Assembly: GCA_023853785.1 (NCBI GenBank)
Contig: JAJIRX010000871.1
Location: forward strand, 310,001-374,000
Reading direction: 5' to 3'
Source of the DNA: Psilocybe azurescens
Lineage: Eukaryota; Basidiomycota; Agaricomycetes; Agaricales; Agrocybaceae
DNA length: 64,000 nt
Shown here: positions 1 to 11,355 of the stretch, in pieces
Position numbering within the stretch: the stretch's first letter is position 1
How the letters are laid out: each line of letters starts with the position of its first letter
The notes under the pieces: generated by a model
Told to the model about the DNA's origin: nothing
Databases searched by the model: none
What the model saw: only the letters and a program-made list of their open reading frames with translations
Position numbers and translations under genes: made by a program

Positions 1-1786
1 GAAAAAGTCCGGCCTAAGGCAAATGCACACCACAGCACTATATGCAGAAAAAGTTCAGTCACAAAGATGAGAAGGTTCTGTACCTCATATTTCCAACGCA
101 TTACATTGTGTTTTGTCTTTCTTCAAAAAGGCTCTACCAGCATCATCCATGGATCTCCGTCAGGCTTCGGAAGCTCATACTAAAGGTGTCTCGAACATCC
201 CAGGGCTCAGGCAAGCTTGAATCCGCGTCGCTCTTCAATTCCTGCTGGTACAAAAACACAAGGCATTCAAATTGTCAATTTGTATCGCCAGCGAGGAGGT
301 CCGCTCTCTTGTACTTGAATTTCGGGGACTGTCTCCGGCACATCATTGGCATTTTTGACTGTACCTACGACATTGAGGGCGGCATCCTCTTTCATGTGCT
401 AGTATATGGTGGTAAAGAGTGTTTCACGGTAACAGTACCAGTGCTAACAAACATAGTATTAGTATTTCAGTAGCACGTGAGTAGGTCGCGCGTCTGACGC
501 GACTTGCACCCCCTGTTCCAAGCTTATTTACCGTGACTCACTGAGAGTCAGTCATCAGGGAAGCTACCTATTAGCTTTAGATACTTACAAATGCGACAGC
601 CGTGGATGGATGACGGAAACAAACTCATTGACTGACGAGGTGCCTGAGAGCTGGATAATTGACAACTGGTATGCAATATTATTTTTACTGTACAGCTCCA
701 CATATGAAGTGCTTGGCCGCAAGACTATATACAGCGATCAAGGCGTTGAGCATACTGGAGCGGAGACCTTGCCAAGGACGCAGCTAACAAATAAGCAGTG
801 GTTAGCCCGCGTCCCTCCGGCACTTTGAAAAGTCAAGTGGCATAATAAACTCACTTTCCTCTACAGCACGTAAAGTTTGGAGGACCTGCACAAAGTCAAA
901 GAAAGTCAGATCGCGCTCAACAAAACTTTGGTAATTGGTTATCGGATAGGCTCCTGGCACTAACATTCCAAGTTCTGTTCATAGCAATTGCATACGTAAT
1001 GGTGGTCAGAATCCTGAGGGAACGACTGTAAATAAACACTGAATACATACATCTGGACCTCCACCTGAGAAATTACTTTGTTAGCTTCCATAAATGACCC
1101 TCTATCTATAAAATCTACTCACACTGGGTAAGAGTATTGGATCCCGAAGGCATCGCCAACACTTGAGACATCGAAGCGAAGACGCCGATGATGATAATAG
1201 ACAAGAGCTTCATGATATAGGTGGTGTTCTCGTGGATGACTGTTGTTTAGGGTCTCGAATGGGCTCACTTGTTAGTGGTCTGAAATTTATTAACATACGT
1301 TCTCAGATCTTTATAGGCTTTCTCGTTCCTAAGAATAGATATTTACGTTTTCGTTCTGGAGCTACATGCCATAAGCGTTTGAAATTATGAAGCCAATGTC
1401 TTGCATAATGTGTCGGAGTAGAGCCCTTATTTTATTTTTATTCTACCTCCAATGGTCTTTTCCGGATTCTCTGATGTAAAAAAATAGGAAAAGCTGATTT
1501 CTATCTATACTATAAAGTGGATAACACTCATCGAATATAATATCATACGGTCATGTGAGTATTCATGGGCTACCAATAGCTCCTCTATGCGACTATAGGC
1601 TCTCTTTATCTGTCTTGACTTCTGTTCTGATCGAGTTGTATGTACAATCTTAAGAAGTCCAGGTACACTGAAACACTACAATAGCTGTTAGTTTTAATAC
1701 TCTCGTCGGGTACCACGGCTTATTGATGCCTATACGTACCATTCAAAGATTGTTATCGGAGTGAAACGAGAGTAGGACTCCACACC
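1..1786. other. gene-poor left edge, no supported gene
   Basis: Open frames here are short, have no recognisable domain, and do not chain into a spliced gene. The stretch is AT-rich and looks like decayed intergenic DNA. I see no RNA gene or repeat in it. Confidence 0.4.
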
Positions 1787-2449
1787 ACAGTCGAACCTGC
1801 CATAACCCATACCTGTCAGTGGACGGCCCGGACTATCACTGCTGGCATGGGGTGATTGTTATCGACTAAAAATGATTTCAAACGTGTTTAAGTGTTCAAG
1901 TCCTTTTTCATTCTCCATAAATTTATCATTTATTGTCACTAAAAACTTGATTCCAGATGTGTTTCGTTTCCAAAAATGATAAATTTATGTAATGGACAAA
2001 TGAGTTAAAAATGCAAACACGTTTAAAAACATTTTTGGTCGACAACAATAACCCTATGCCAGCAGTGATATGGGTCATCACAAGTTACAGGTGTGCTAAA
2101 AATAGGTTTGAAAATTTTCAGCTTTCGTCCTCGTAAGAAATAGATTCTGCCCCATTTCTTCCCCCAGCTAGCTTTGCTTCGAGCTCCGATTTCCTGATCT
2201 TACTTTTTCCCGTAACTTTTGAACCTTGCTAAGGGATGGGTGTCATGTGATGCTCTGAGAGGTCGCTTTTTGTTCCTATCCTGTCCTATGTAGTACAGTA
2301 GTACGCCATAGCTCCTAGGAGCTATCTAAATAGTTGAATACCCTAAACTAACGACATATCAGGAAAAATCATCACGAAATGGAACAGGAAAGGGCATAAA
2401 TTGCAGTCCGCCGACCCCAAAAAGTATGGGTTATAGCAGGTTCGACTGT
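1787..2449. mobile_element. pogo/Fot-like non-autonomous inverted-repeat element (MITE)
   Basis: The two ends form a terminal inverted repeat of about 26 bp with one mismatch: 1787-1812 begins ACAGTCGAACCTGC and 2424-2449 ends with its complement. Inside lies a second, weaker inverted repeat of about 55 bp (1834-1890 against 2013-2070), so most of the element can fold back on itself. There is no coding capacity. The CAGTCGAACC-type end resembles pogo/Fot-family Tc1-mariner elements, which insert at TA. The right end is followed by TA and the left is preceded by CA, so a target duplication is plausible but not proven. Family assignment is inference. Confidence 0.6.
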
Positions 2450-2589
2450 ATCCTATTACTACCCTGCCTGGAATGGGTATTCTTACGTCTGGGTAAATTA
2501 ATAACATTATAGCACAAAGAATAAACTATAGTCCCTTCGAAATATCGAACACGGATGTACAAGTCAATTGACACGGAGTGGAGCCTTCA

Positions 2590-4190
2590 GATAAACATCA
2601 GCAAGAAGCAAGAGGAAGAAAGAAAGATCCGACGAGCGGTAGCCTCCTGCCCGACGCAGCAAAAGGGCCGTGCAGTAAACCAGCGGGGTTTTAATACCCA
2701 AGGGCGTGAGCCACTGGTTGAATAGTACAGTAGCATCGGCAACGTCAATTCGACAGGATTAACGTGACCAGTGGCCAATTTCTGAAGATTTCTGGCATAA
2801 CTGGTCCAGCCTTGTAGTCCAATCGGTCCCAAGTTGAGAAATTGTGTATGCGACTCTACGTAGAAGAAGTTGGTATTGAGAACATCCTTTCTAGCGTGAA
2901 TGAAGCCCAATATCTTCAGAGCATAGCAGATCTAGATACTTGTCCCAGAGCCTGAGTTTGCGAAAGTTGTCGGTGGGTAATGGATTCCGCATTGTCGAAA
3001 GAGCCCGTGGCCGTTAGATAATACCCTCCAGTGCTAAGCAAGCAATCTGTTATGAGGTATCTATCTCCAGAATATTCCACCAGTTGCAAGGCTCTCTGGG
3101 AGAGATCGAGGGCGAGTGGGCAGTTCGGTGACGCGGCCTCTATACGTGCCAACGAGAAGAGGCACTCAGAGCTGCAAGCGGAGCACTCTAGCCGCTCGAA
3201 CATCATCCGTAAATGACTCACGAGCTTGAGTGTGATGGAAGCATATCAATATAAATTCCCAACACCGATCAAGATACGGGAAACATCGCAGGGATATTCA
3301 TCGGAATATACATCTTCGAATGCCTGTGACACAAGTGTGGTCATTGCCGTAGCATGAACATCCCGCTCGCTAATTGGATTCGGCCCGGACTATATCTGCT
3401 GCGGAGGCGAAGGGTAGACTTTTCAATAATCGACGGACTTCCTCAAAATGATAGCAAGCATCTGCGCAACGAAAGATCTGTGCGAACATCTTCCTCAGGA
3501 CTTCATGAGCTCGACGATGCAACGATACTGCTGGGCCTCTGTCGCGGTTGTCAAAGCAAACTGGGCGGCCACGATGGCTCAGTTTGGTTTTGAACAGATA
3601 GAAGCTGAATGCAACAAGTGCCCGGGCCCCCATTTTTCAGCGGTTTTCACATCGTCCTGCATCAACAGATTTTGGATGTTGTTCTCCTCGCCAGCCAACT
3701 CCAGCAGATCGCTTTCGAAGCGAGGGTCGTCCGCGATGGAGTTGTGATCGAGAACGAATTTGTATCATGCATCCGGTCCGTGTATCTGCACCTCAGGCGA
3801 TACCGTATTATACCTGTGCATGTACGCCTAGATCGGGGGACGAAGAAAGACGTGAGATCTCCCGGAAGCCTGGGTCTCTTGTTCGACCAGTGCCGCATTG
3901 CGTAGTGAAGAAACGACACGAGATATAGATGTGAGGTCAGCCGTCCACCAGTGGATGTTCTCCCAATTCGTCCCGTTTGGCAGCACGGAGAGGATAGCGA
4001 GGAGCGTCAACATCTCTGACTTGTGATCCTTGGCCTGAACCAGGGAATATTTTGATCCTACGGTCCATGTCGTTGATCATTTCTGTCCCAGCCGTTTTCC
4101 ATTCCGCCAACAAATCCTTTGCAGGTGTCTGTCCACGATTAAGATACTCAGGGAACAAACCCGTTGTCCGAGCTCCTGAACATTTCCCCT
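2590..4190 (-). pseudogene. relic of a P-loop NTPase/TPR (NLR-like) protein
   Basis: On the minus strand, fragments in several frames keep the order and feel of the NB-ARC/AAA-TPR proteins common in agarics. A segment near 4010-3830 reads like a winged-helix region (LLAILSVLPNGTNW). A segment near 3740-3550 reads LLELAGEENNIQNLL, typical of the first TPR-like helices. A further helical, Ala/Leu-rich segment lies at 3221-2916. Stops and frame changes separate the pieces, and the P-loop part is absent. Such genes form large, fast-turning families in fungi and often leave relics. The family call rests on pattern only. Confidence 0.45.
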
Positions 4191-4508
4191 GATCTCAGTT
4201 GCTGACTGCGATACTAGTGTGGAAACTGAGCGACAACGAAAAAGTCGACAAGGCAGTGAAACCTAGGGCATCTGAATCTGCGTCCGACGGAACAAATTTA
4301 AATTGAAGACTTGAAGCGTCCATTGCAAGATTATCCCGATGTAGGCTCGACAGAGGCGCCTCGCTGTTAACGGTAAGCTTTGAAGTACAAAGTACGATTC
4401 CCATGACGCCACTCGAGCTAGCCACAAAACAAATAAAGCCAAGCAAACACCCCTCTTTTACGTGCGTGTTTTGAACAAAGCACTTTTCTCCAATACGACG
4501 ACCACAAA

Positions 4509-5732
4509 ATGCCTAGAATCCTTTTCGTGAGCGGTTTCCACCCAACAACACGCGCTCGCGACCTTGCTTTCGAGTTTGAAAGGTACTCCCATCCATTTGA
4601 TTCCACACAATTCCCTCTAAAAACCAACCTACAAAACCAGATACGGTCCACTCGTCCGCTGCGACGTCCCAGCACCTCGCAACCCGCAGGCCAGCCATAA
4701 CCCGTAAGTCGTCCATTTTCCTTGTCCTTGACTTTGCACCCCCATTTTCTTGGTCTCTTCGCTGCGCCGCGGGCCCGCTATACTCGATGGTCGAAAAACA
4801 TCAGTTTTTGGCGTAAAAATGTCGTCGGGAGTAGGTCGACCGTCGAGAAAATACCGCTATGCCGCGCGCGCGTCCCGCTTCATGCTCTATGGCACTGTAC
4901 TATATGAATGCTCGATCCGCGGTATCTTCCGTTACGCCTGGGCTGCTTCTGCGAGTCGTCGTCGATATGTCCGATGTCGAATATCGATCCTTCGTTGCGA
5001 AAACTTTCGTCCGCTCGATCGTATCCTGCTACCTACCTACTCTCCTCTGCTCCCGTCATGAAACACGATCGCTCAACGATACCCTCCTCCCTTCGAACAC
5101 ACTCGTAGTTATGCCTTCGTGGAATTCAAGAGCAATCGCGATGCCGAAGATGCATATTATGACATGTACGTTACGCTCTTTATTCCCCACCATTTCCTCC
5201 AATGCAGTTCTCTTTTTCTCCCAGGCATGGCAGATACTTTGAAGGTTCCCGCTTAAGCATCCAGGTACGCATATATTCCCTGTACCCCTGTCAAACATCA
5301 TCACCTTCAACATTCTAACTGTTTTTAGTGGGCCAAAAACCCTCCCTCCTCCGTGTGGCGGTACGACAGACGCACCCCACCTCCTCACCGTTCCGGCCGT
5401 GATCGCTCTCGCAGCCCACGTCGCCGAGACGACAGAGACAGGGGCCGTGATAGGGTCGACGACCGCGACAGGGACAGGGACAGGCGCAGGAGGTCCAGAT
5501 CTCCCCGCCGCACCTGGATCGTGAGCGCAGGAGGTCACCTTCGCCGGATAGAAGGCGGGATGATAGGGACAGGGATAGGGATAGGGGCGACAGGAGCGAT
5601 AGGGACAGGGAGAGGATAAAGACACCGCCTGCGGATGAGCAGGTTAAGAAGGATGATGAGCGGGACAGGGACAGGGACAGGTTGGATAGGGAGGATAATG
5701 ACCAGGTCCGCACACCGCCTTATGATCATTGA
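4509..5732 (+). CDS. SR-type splicing factor, one RRM plus RS/RD tail
   Basis: A single RNA-recognition motif is followed by a long Arg-Ser/Arg-Asp tail, the layout of SR proteins acting in pre-mRNA splicing. Exon 1 encodes MPRILFVSGFHPTTRARDLA, containing RNP2 (LFVSGF). RNP1 (YAFVEFKSNRDAEDAYYDM) follows a long intron ending at 5108. The domain closes with GSRLSIQWAKNPPSS. Exons are about 4509-4582, 4641-4703, 5109-5158, 5225-5263 and 5330-5732. The tail has many RDRDR and RSP repeats and ends VRTPPYDH. The frame changes once in the tail at a short C run (5503-5506). Both frames around it are clean RS/RD sequence, so I read one gene with a one-base error rather than two genes. The exact ortholog is not resolved. 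Confidence 0.85.
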
Positions 5733-6289
5733 GCTTGTCGAGTTCCCGAGCTTGCGAGTTTCTACCTCGTTTTTCATTTCTATGCCTTCTTCTCATGTAT
5801 GTATGCGTGTAATCATGTGTATTGCACACATGCACGCGCGCATATATGAACTTTTAAACATGTCCTCTGGCCTTTTTCACTTTCTTGTTCAAAAAATCAC
5901 AGACGGTGAAGACACCCGCGTCCATCCATGCTATGTACGCTGTGTTAAAACACATCGCCCTTTTTAAAATTATTCTAAAAAAATTGTTCTTTCTGTTTCT
6001 CTCTTTTCTCCTGTACATAGTTCATAGTTCATACTTCCTAGTCCGTATTTCAGCTTACTACTTCAGCCTTTACAAGCTTTAATAGCCCTATCATGCCTGT
6101 CCTGCCCCTCAATATATGCGCCGGTTATCGGCTTTTTTCTTGTCTGATCACCGTTTTTACTTTGCTCAGGTCATTCGCAAAATACCTGCCTTGACATCGG
6201 CCCGAGCCAAGCTCTAAAGACTCACGAGTACAGACTTTAGTGACGTCGTATCTATAATATATATCCACCCCCTTCAATCCGGGCAGCAA
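5733..6289. other. intergenic, 3' flank of the SR gene
   Basis: T-rich, low-complexity DNA with no supported gene; probably the 3' UTR and terminator of the SR gene. Confidence 0.4.
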
Positions 6290-6752
6290 CCCAACAAGGG
6301 ACAACCATAATCGCCGCCGCGTCCCACAAGGCCTTTTTCTACATCACCTATCGAACCATCCTCGATGCCGTCCCCAACGCATTCCGCCCTTACTTCGCTG
6401 CGCCCCTCTCCGACCTCCAATACCGCACCACCGTCATCGCGCGCGACGCCCCGAGCCCCGAGCCCAACATCATCCTCCACGCCCTCTACATATCTTCCCC
6501 CGCCTCCAACAAGCCGACCTTCAACACGCTCGAACTGCTTCTCTTGCACCTCTGCACCCGCTCGATTTGTACACGCTGGCTGCGCACCACGACATAGCCT
6601 CTCTCGCGACCACCACGCCGTCAGATGAGATGGCGGAGAGGATCGGGCCTGTGTATTTGAAGAGACTAATGCTTTTGCACTATGCAGTCTGCAAGGTTCA
6701 CGGCGTTGAAATATATCCTACTGCGCGCACCGGTGCCTCGTACAGAGACTAA
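6290..6752 (+). pseudogene. relic of a basidiomycete BTB/POZ-type protein
   Basis: Two fragments in different frames match the C-terminal half of a protein family abundant in agarics. The first reads AFFYITYRTILDAVPNAFRP then FAAPLSDLQYRTTVIARDAP. The second contains LDLYTLAAHHDIASLA and DEMAERIGPVYLKRLMLLH. The stretch normally found between those two motifs is missing, and the N-terminal BTB domain is absent. The second frame stays open to 6752. This looks like a truncated, internally deleted copy. The family assignment rests on recognition of the tail motifs, not on a search. Confidence 0.55.
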
Positions 6753-7433
6753 GGACTGTAGTTATATGGATCAGAAACAGGTGACGCGCGCATCGGCGCT
6801 TGCGTCGTCCTGTTTGGTGCCGGATGTCAAACGTGGTGGGCTATTCTTTTTCTTATGGTGTTGAGTTGTTATGCTGAAGCTTGATTTTTATGTGGGATTG
6901 GTAGACATCTCCACACATGCGTTGTCGAAGTCTCTACGCCCGCTTCTTGAGCGTCTCACATGCAAAACATGTAAGAAAATTCTGCAGGACAAAATCAACG
7001 ATGTTATGGTGCTGCTGTTAAGGTACTTCAAACGTGATTTTTTTAATAATAAAAAAGTCACTGATTTCAATTCAATCTGTAGCGTATAATATAACCCTCT
7101 GTACGGTGGTGTTTTCCTCAGCTGCCTATGTTCTTTTAAAAGCATGTTCTGTGTTTTCTTCTCCTGTTATTCCTCTATGTTTCCTTTCTGTTTTTGTAGC
7201 TTTCGTTTAATGTTGCAGTAATTCTATTATTGTCGCTATTCAGACCGAGATACCAACGGGTTCAACCATATGTATGTATCATTCTGAGCAGCTTTATGTG
7301 AATCAGTGATTAAGTTATGTACTTGCATCCTCCGACCAGGAGGGAGGATAAAGGGGGAGAGGGGAGGGTCGAGGGACTGGAGTGGTGTTGAAACTTGAAA
7401 GCCTTATTGAGACTCCGATTGAAGTAGACGTTT
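6753..7433. other. intergenic, nothing recognised
   Basis: AT-rich sequence with short open frames only. A purine-rich patch (about 7335-7380) is the only compositional feature. Confidence 0.4.
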
Positions 7434-8371
7434 ATGAATGGACCAGGCGGACAAAAATGTTTCCTTCACTTAGATACACTCGACATCAGTATCATTCCCA
7501 TTGGCCAGGTTGCCCTCGAATTAGAGCCGATACGACTTCCACAACCCCGTAGTCCGAAGGCACTTACACTGCGCGTTGTTCCTTTGAGCAAACTGCCTTT
7601 TCAATGGAGCAGTCTTACCCATCTGGAAGCAACTGAGTCGATGTCCCCTAATGAGTTATTCGCCATGGGACTAACCTGACGAGTTGTGTCATTGGGGAGT
7701 TACGGGAAAATGAAGGAATAAACTACCCATTACCTACCGCACCCATCGTACACCAGTCCATTACAATTTTGAAACTGGCAACAGAGAGCGCAAATCCCAT
7801 CGCCTATTTACCCTTCCTTCGTTGAAGATGTTCAGCCATGAATCTGCATACGACCCTTTGGCAATGGACACCCTCGTCGGCTTCCTAGAGCCTCACTACA
7901 TACACTTGATATTGCGTTGATTCCCTTCCCTGGACCTATACCGTGGTATGAGCGCTTATCCGCGATTACACATATGAAACTCGGCATTTATGGTGGCAGC
8001 GAACTACTGGGTATGACGGAAGACTTCTTCCGTGTGCTCGCAAAGACGTCTGGCACCCTAGTCCTCCCACATCTACAAGAATTGCGGTTTTTGTACAAGA
8101 TACGCAAATGTCCTCTTGGTCATTGTGTGCCATTTTTAGGGTTGAGGAAAATGACGATGTACCTCGGGAGAAAGTCGTTGGAAGTTCAGACGATATTACA
8201 TTAGTAACTGGAGAATTATCCGTCCAACCTCCTGCTGGTGAGGTTCATACCCGACCACTGAAATCGGTATATGTTCGAAAACTAGGTCGGACACAATGGA
8301 AGCCAATTACAGAAGCAGGTATTTTTTCTAAGACATTGGACATCAAAACTTCGTCGGATGTAAGTCCCTAA
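7434..8371 (+). pseudogene. possible relic of an F-box/LRR-like protein
   Basis: Three open segments (7434-7679, 7917-8204, 8108-8371) in different frames share the leucine- and proline-rich style of agaric F-box proteins with degenerate leucine-rich repeats. Examples are LPFQWSSLTHLEATESMSPNELFAMGL and VLPHLQELRFLYKIRKC. No F-box or intact start is visible and the segments do not splice cleanly. The call is weak; it could also be an unrelated hypothetical gene. Confidence 0.35.
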
Positions 8372-8492
8372 TGCTCTCGTATAGTAATTATAATTATCAA
8401 GTGGTTGTGTGTTAGATCGTGTAGTTTGTCAAAGATCTTTGTAGTAATATGCGTGGTTTACTGGCATCGCTTTCATCCTATCAAGGCGTTAA

Positions 8493-8914
8493 TGTTAGGG
8501 AACGGGTCTAGAAACGTCACATGATATATCAAGAAGCCGCCTTTGTCTTGAATGATCAGGCGTTAACTCCTCGGTACCAGAATAACGTAGCAAGTCAAGG
8601 AACTTAGTAGAAACCACTAGATCTAGTAGATACAAAAGGTATATAAGAACACTTGTAACATAGTCAGAATTCATTCAATCCTACATTCTATAGTTACTAG
8701 TAACACTGTGTGAACTACCTTAAGTTCTCCATCTCGTTTATAAGTATATCAGGGGTCCTGCCATACTTCCTATTGCCAGAGCGGTATATAGAACGAGATA
8801 TATTACAAGTAAATACAGAGTATATCTTTGTAATACATAAGCAACGTCATTACTCAGTTCAGCTTGCTTTGGACGACTAAGCTATCTATTCTAATTTAGC
8901 ACTGGTCTCTAACA
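8493..8914. mobile_element. solo LTR of a retrotransposon with 5-bp target duplication
   Basis: The 422-bp element begins TGTTAG and ends CTAACA, the usual TG..CA ends of a long terminal repeat. It is flanked on both sides by the identical 5-mer GTTAA (8488-8492 and 8915-8919), the expected target-site duplication. A TATA-like motif (TATATAAG) lies near 8640. No internal region or second LTR is present, so it is most simply a solo LTR left by recombination between two LTRs. It sits just beyond the 3' end of the MFS gene. Copia versus gypsy cannot be decided from the LTR alone. Confidence 0.8.
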
Positions 8915-9000
8915 GTTAAAACGTTTGAAGCTTGAAAATGACGACCAGGTTGTATATCGATATCGGCCAACGACGGTCTCGTAGTGCATTTAAGAAAAAT

Positions 9001-11355
9001 TCAAGGTACGTATCGAAACTCTGGAGTCTGTATTCAAACAAGTCAAAACGAGAAAGAATGGCATTTCAGATAGGAACGAACCTTGTCAGCCAACTCCTGA
9101 GTATTGACCCTGGTATTGGGCTTAGGTTTGCCGTAAAGCTTATCTCGACGGGCGTTATCCCAGCGATAAGATATCTGTGCAGAAAGTGTCAGTCTTCGTT
9201 GCATTTACTGTTGAAAAAGTATCAAAATAGTTAAAGAGGTTACCGTCAGCACAACGCAGCAGAAAGCTGCCAGGAAAAGAAGCCCGCTGCCGACTTCAGT
9301 CCAAGTTGATTAGTTTTCACATTGAAAAAGCAATAAGGACGATACACATACCTGCAAATCCTTTACTGTGGAAAAAAAATGTGGTGCATGAGAAGGGAGA
9401 TGTTATGTCAAGAGACTGACAGCGTACATGTATCGTGGCCCTTCTGTCTTTGGGTAGAGATGCGACCCGAGTATACCCCCGCACTGACCAATAGCTATGA
9501 ACAAAGGGATACCGGTGGCTTTTTTGGTCTCCGATCCTAGGTTGTGGCCGACTTGTTTATCGGGTCAACATAGTTCTGCTCGGTATAAGTTCAATCATGA
9601 CAGACTTACACCAGGCGATAATAAGACCAAAAGTTGTGTATGTGCCACTAGTTACGCAAAAGGTAGCAAAGTACCTCGCATGTTCGTTTCCGTGAACAAC
9701 AAGAAGCAATCTGAATATACGTCAGAAGTTTTGAATGAGGAGTGAATAACGACGAGCGCCAGCTTACAGATATCCTATTGCACCAATTGTGCTTGAGACG
9801 GCCATAAGAACACCTCTGCTCTGAATTCTGTCCGATGTGAACGAAAAGGTGATCATGACGACAGCGGATACCACATATGGAGGTACCGTCAGCAATTGAG
9901 CAATGGCGTTGGCTGAGCAAGACACGATATTAATATGGCACAGAACATGGAATGACCGAAGTACGCACTGTGGCCAAAACTTTGAATAATCGTAGGCAAA
10001 AATGCACCGATAGACGCTAGGGCGGTATTCAATCCAAAACAGATGACACCGGCTACATACACCTAAGATACATATTTAAGCAATGCGACACGATATCGCT
10101 GTAGTATAGGTAAGTAGCTCACTCTCCAGTCCAAGAAAGCCGAACGAATATGAGCTTGACATGTCTGGGTGAGCCAAGGGCCATAAGTGTAAACGAAAAG
10201 GACTCATTACCTTTATTAACAACAGCCCCGACATCCGCAGTCATATACCTATTCATCCTCTCCATTGCAATCTGACGCTCTCGCTCGTTCAAGACAGTAG
10301 TCGACTCAGGGCGATTAGGGAGGAAGAAGTACGTCAGTATTCCTAGAATAATAGGTGGGATACCCTGTACAGGTATTCATGTCAGTCGTCCCCCGAACCA
10401 GCTGAGCAATATCTTGCAAGAAATCGCGTACCTCGATGACGAAAAGCAAGCGCCAGTTCTGCACCGAAGAGTGTATGTGCTGGACTCCAAAGGCAATGAG
10501 GCCGCCAAAGGCGCCCGCCACCGTCGCAAACCCAAACCATAGCGTAAGTCGGAGACCAAGTTCTTGTTTGGTGTAAAATAAAGCTAAAATTAGATATGAG
10601 AAACGAACAGATGAGTAAGTAAAGAATAAATGGACTGCATACACATATACACCGTAATTACTGGGGCGAGTCCTGCTTCGAAGATACCGAGTATGACTCT
10701 GGCTGCCATGAGACTGGGGAAATTGAAGCCTGTGGCCTGAGAGATTTTATGAGATAGATGCATTGATACGTCGGGCAGGTAATGTTTAAAGTACCATGAG
10801 GGTCGAAGTTGTACCCCATCCGATAGCGGCAGCAGCCACAAATGCCCGAGGAGGAACCGTCTTTGATATTATACAAGCTGGAATCTGGACGAGGATCTTC
10901 AAGTGGGAAAGCTTCAGCGCCATTGCAGTGTATGGGTACGGGTGCGGAATAAGTGCACTGGAAGCGCCAACTCACATATGAGAAATAGAAACCGGAGGTC
11001 ATCCAATCGAATAGAACGCCATTTTTGTCGCCCCCAGGACATCTTCAGGTAGACCTTGCAATCGTGCGTTCCCTAGATTTGACCTATCGAGCGCTACAGT
11101 TACCGCATTTCATCGCGTCAGTTGGAATATCTCGTAGGAAAGAAGGATGGTATGATGGTACAGACATCCAAACAAGTACAGAAGACACGTTATTGGAAGT
11201 ATGTGTAGGTCAAATTTCCGGATGAGCCGCCGTTCCTCTTCAGTATCCGCGAAGGATTCCAGAGTCTGCTGATGCTGAGACTGGAAGTCTTCTGTATCGG
11301 AACCCTGCTCTATCTTTCGATCGTAGTCCTTCGTCAGTTGTGGTTCAGAAGCCAT
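9001..11355 (-). CDS. MFS transporter, Dal5/anion:cation symporter family
   Basis: A plasma-membrane transporter of the fungal allantoate permease (Dal5/ACS) type, normally 12 helices, carrying organic anions such as nicotinate, allantoate or similar acids. The first exon ends with the family signature EERRLIRKFDLHILPITCLLYLF. After an intron it continues DRSNLGNARLQGLPEDVLGG and GFYFSY. Later exons give FYTKQELGLRLTLWFGFA, HSSVQNWRLLFVIE, TIIQSFGHSAYF, and a tail with YRWDNARRDKLYG ending ELADK then TPEFRYVP at the stop at 9003-9001. About ten exons join in frame with canonical splice sites and I see no disruption. It starts at the ATG at 11355. The substrate cannot be told from sequence. 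Confidence 0.88.

Noticed and set aside
5493..5530. A 38-base intron in the SR gene tail
   Set aside because: It would restore the frame, but is shorter than any other intron here and lacks a good donor. A one-base homopolymer error explains the shift more simply.
5056..5777. Long Pro/Ser-rich frames on the minus strand
   Set aside because: They are shadows of the repetitive RS/RD tail of the SR protein gene.
8932..9234. Plus-strand open frame of 100 codons
   Set aside because: It is antisense to the last exons of the MFS gene, whose conserved tail is on the minus strand.
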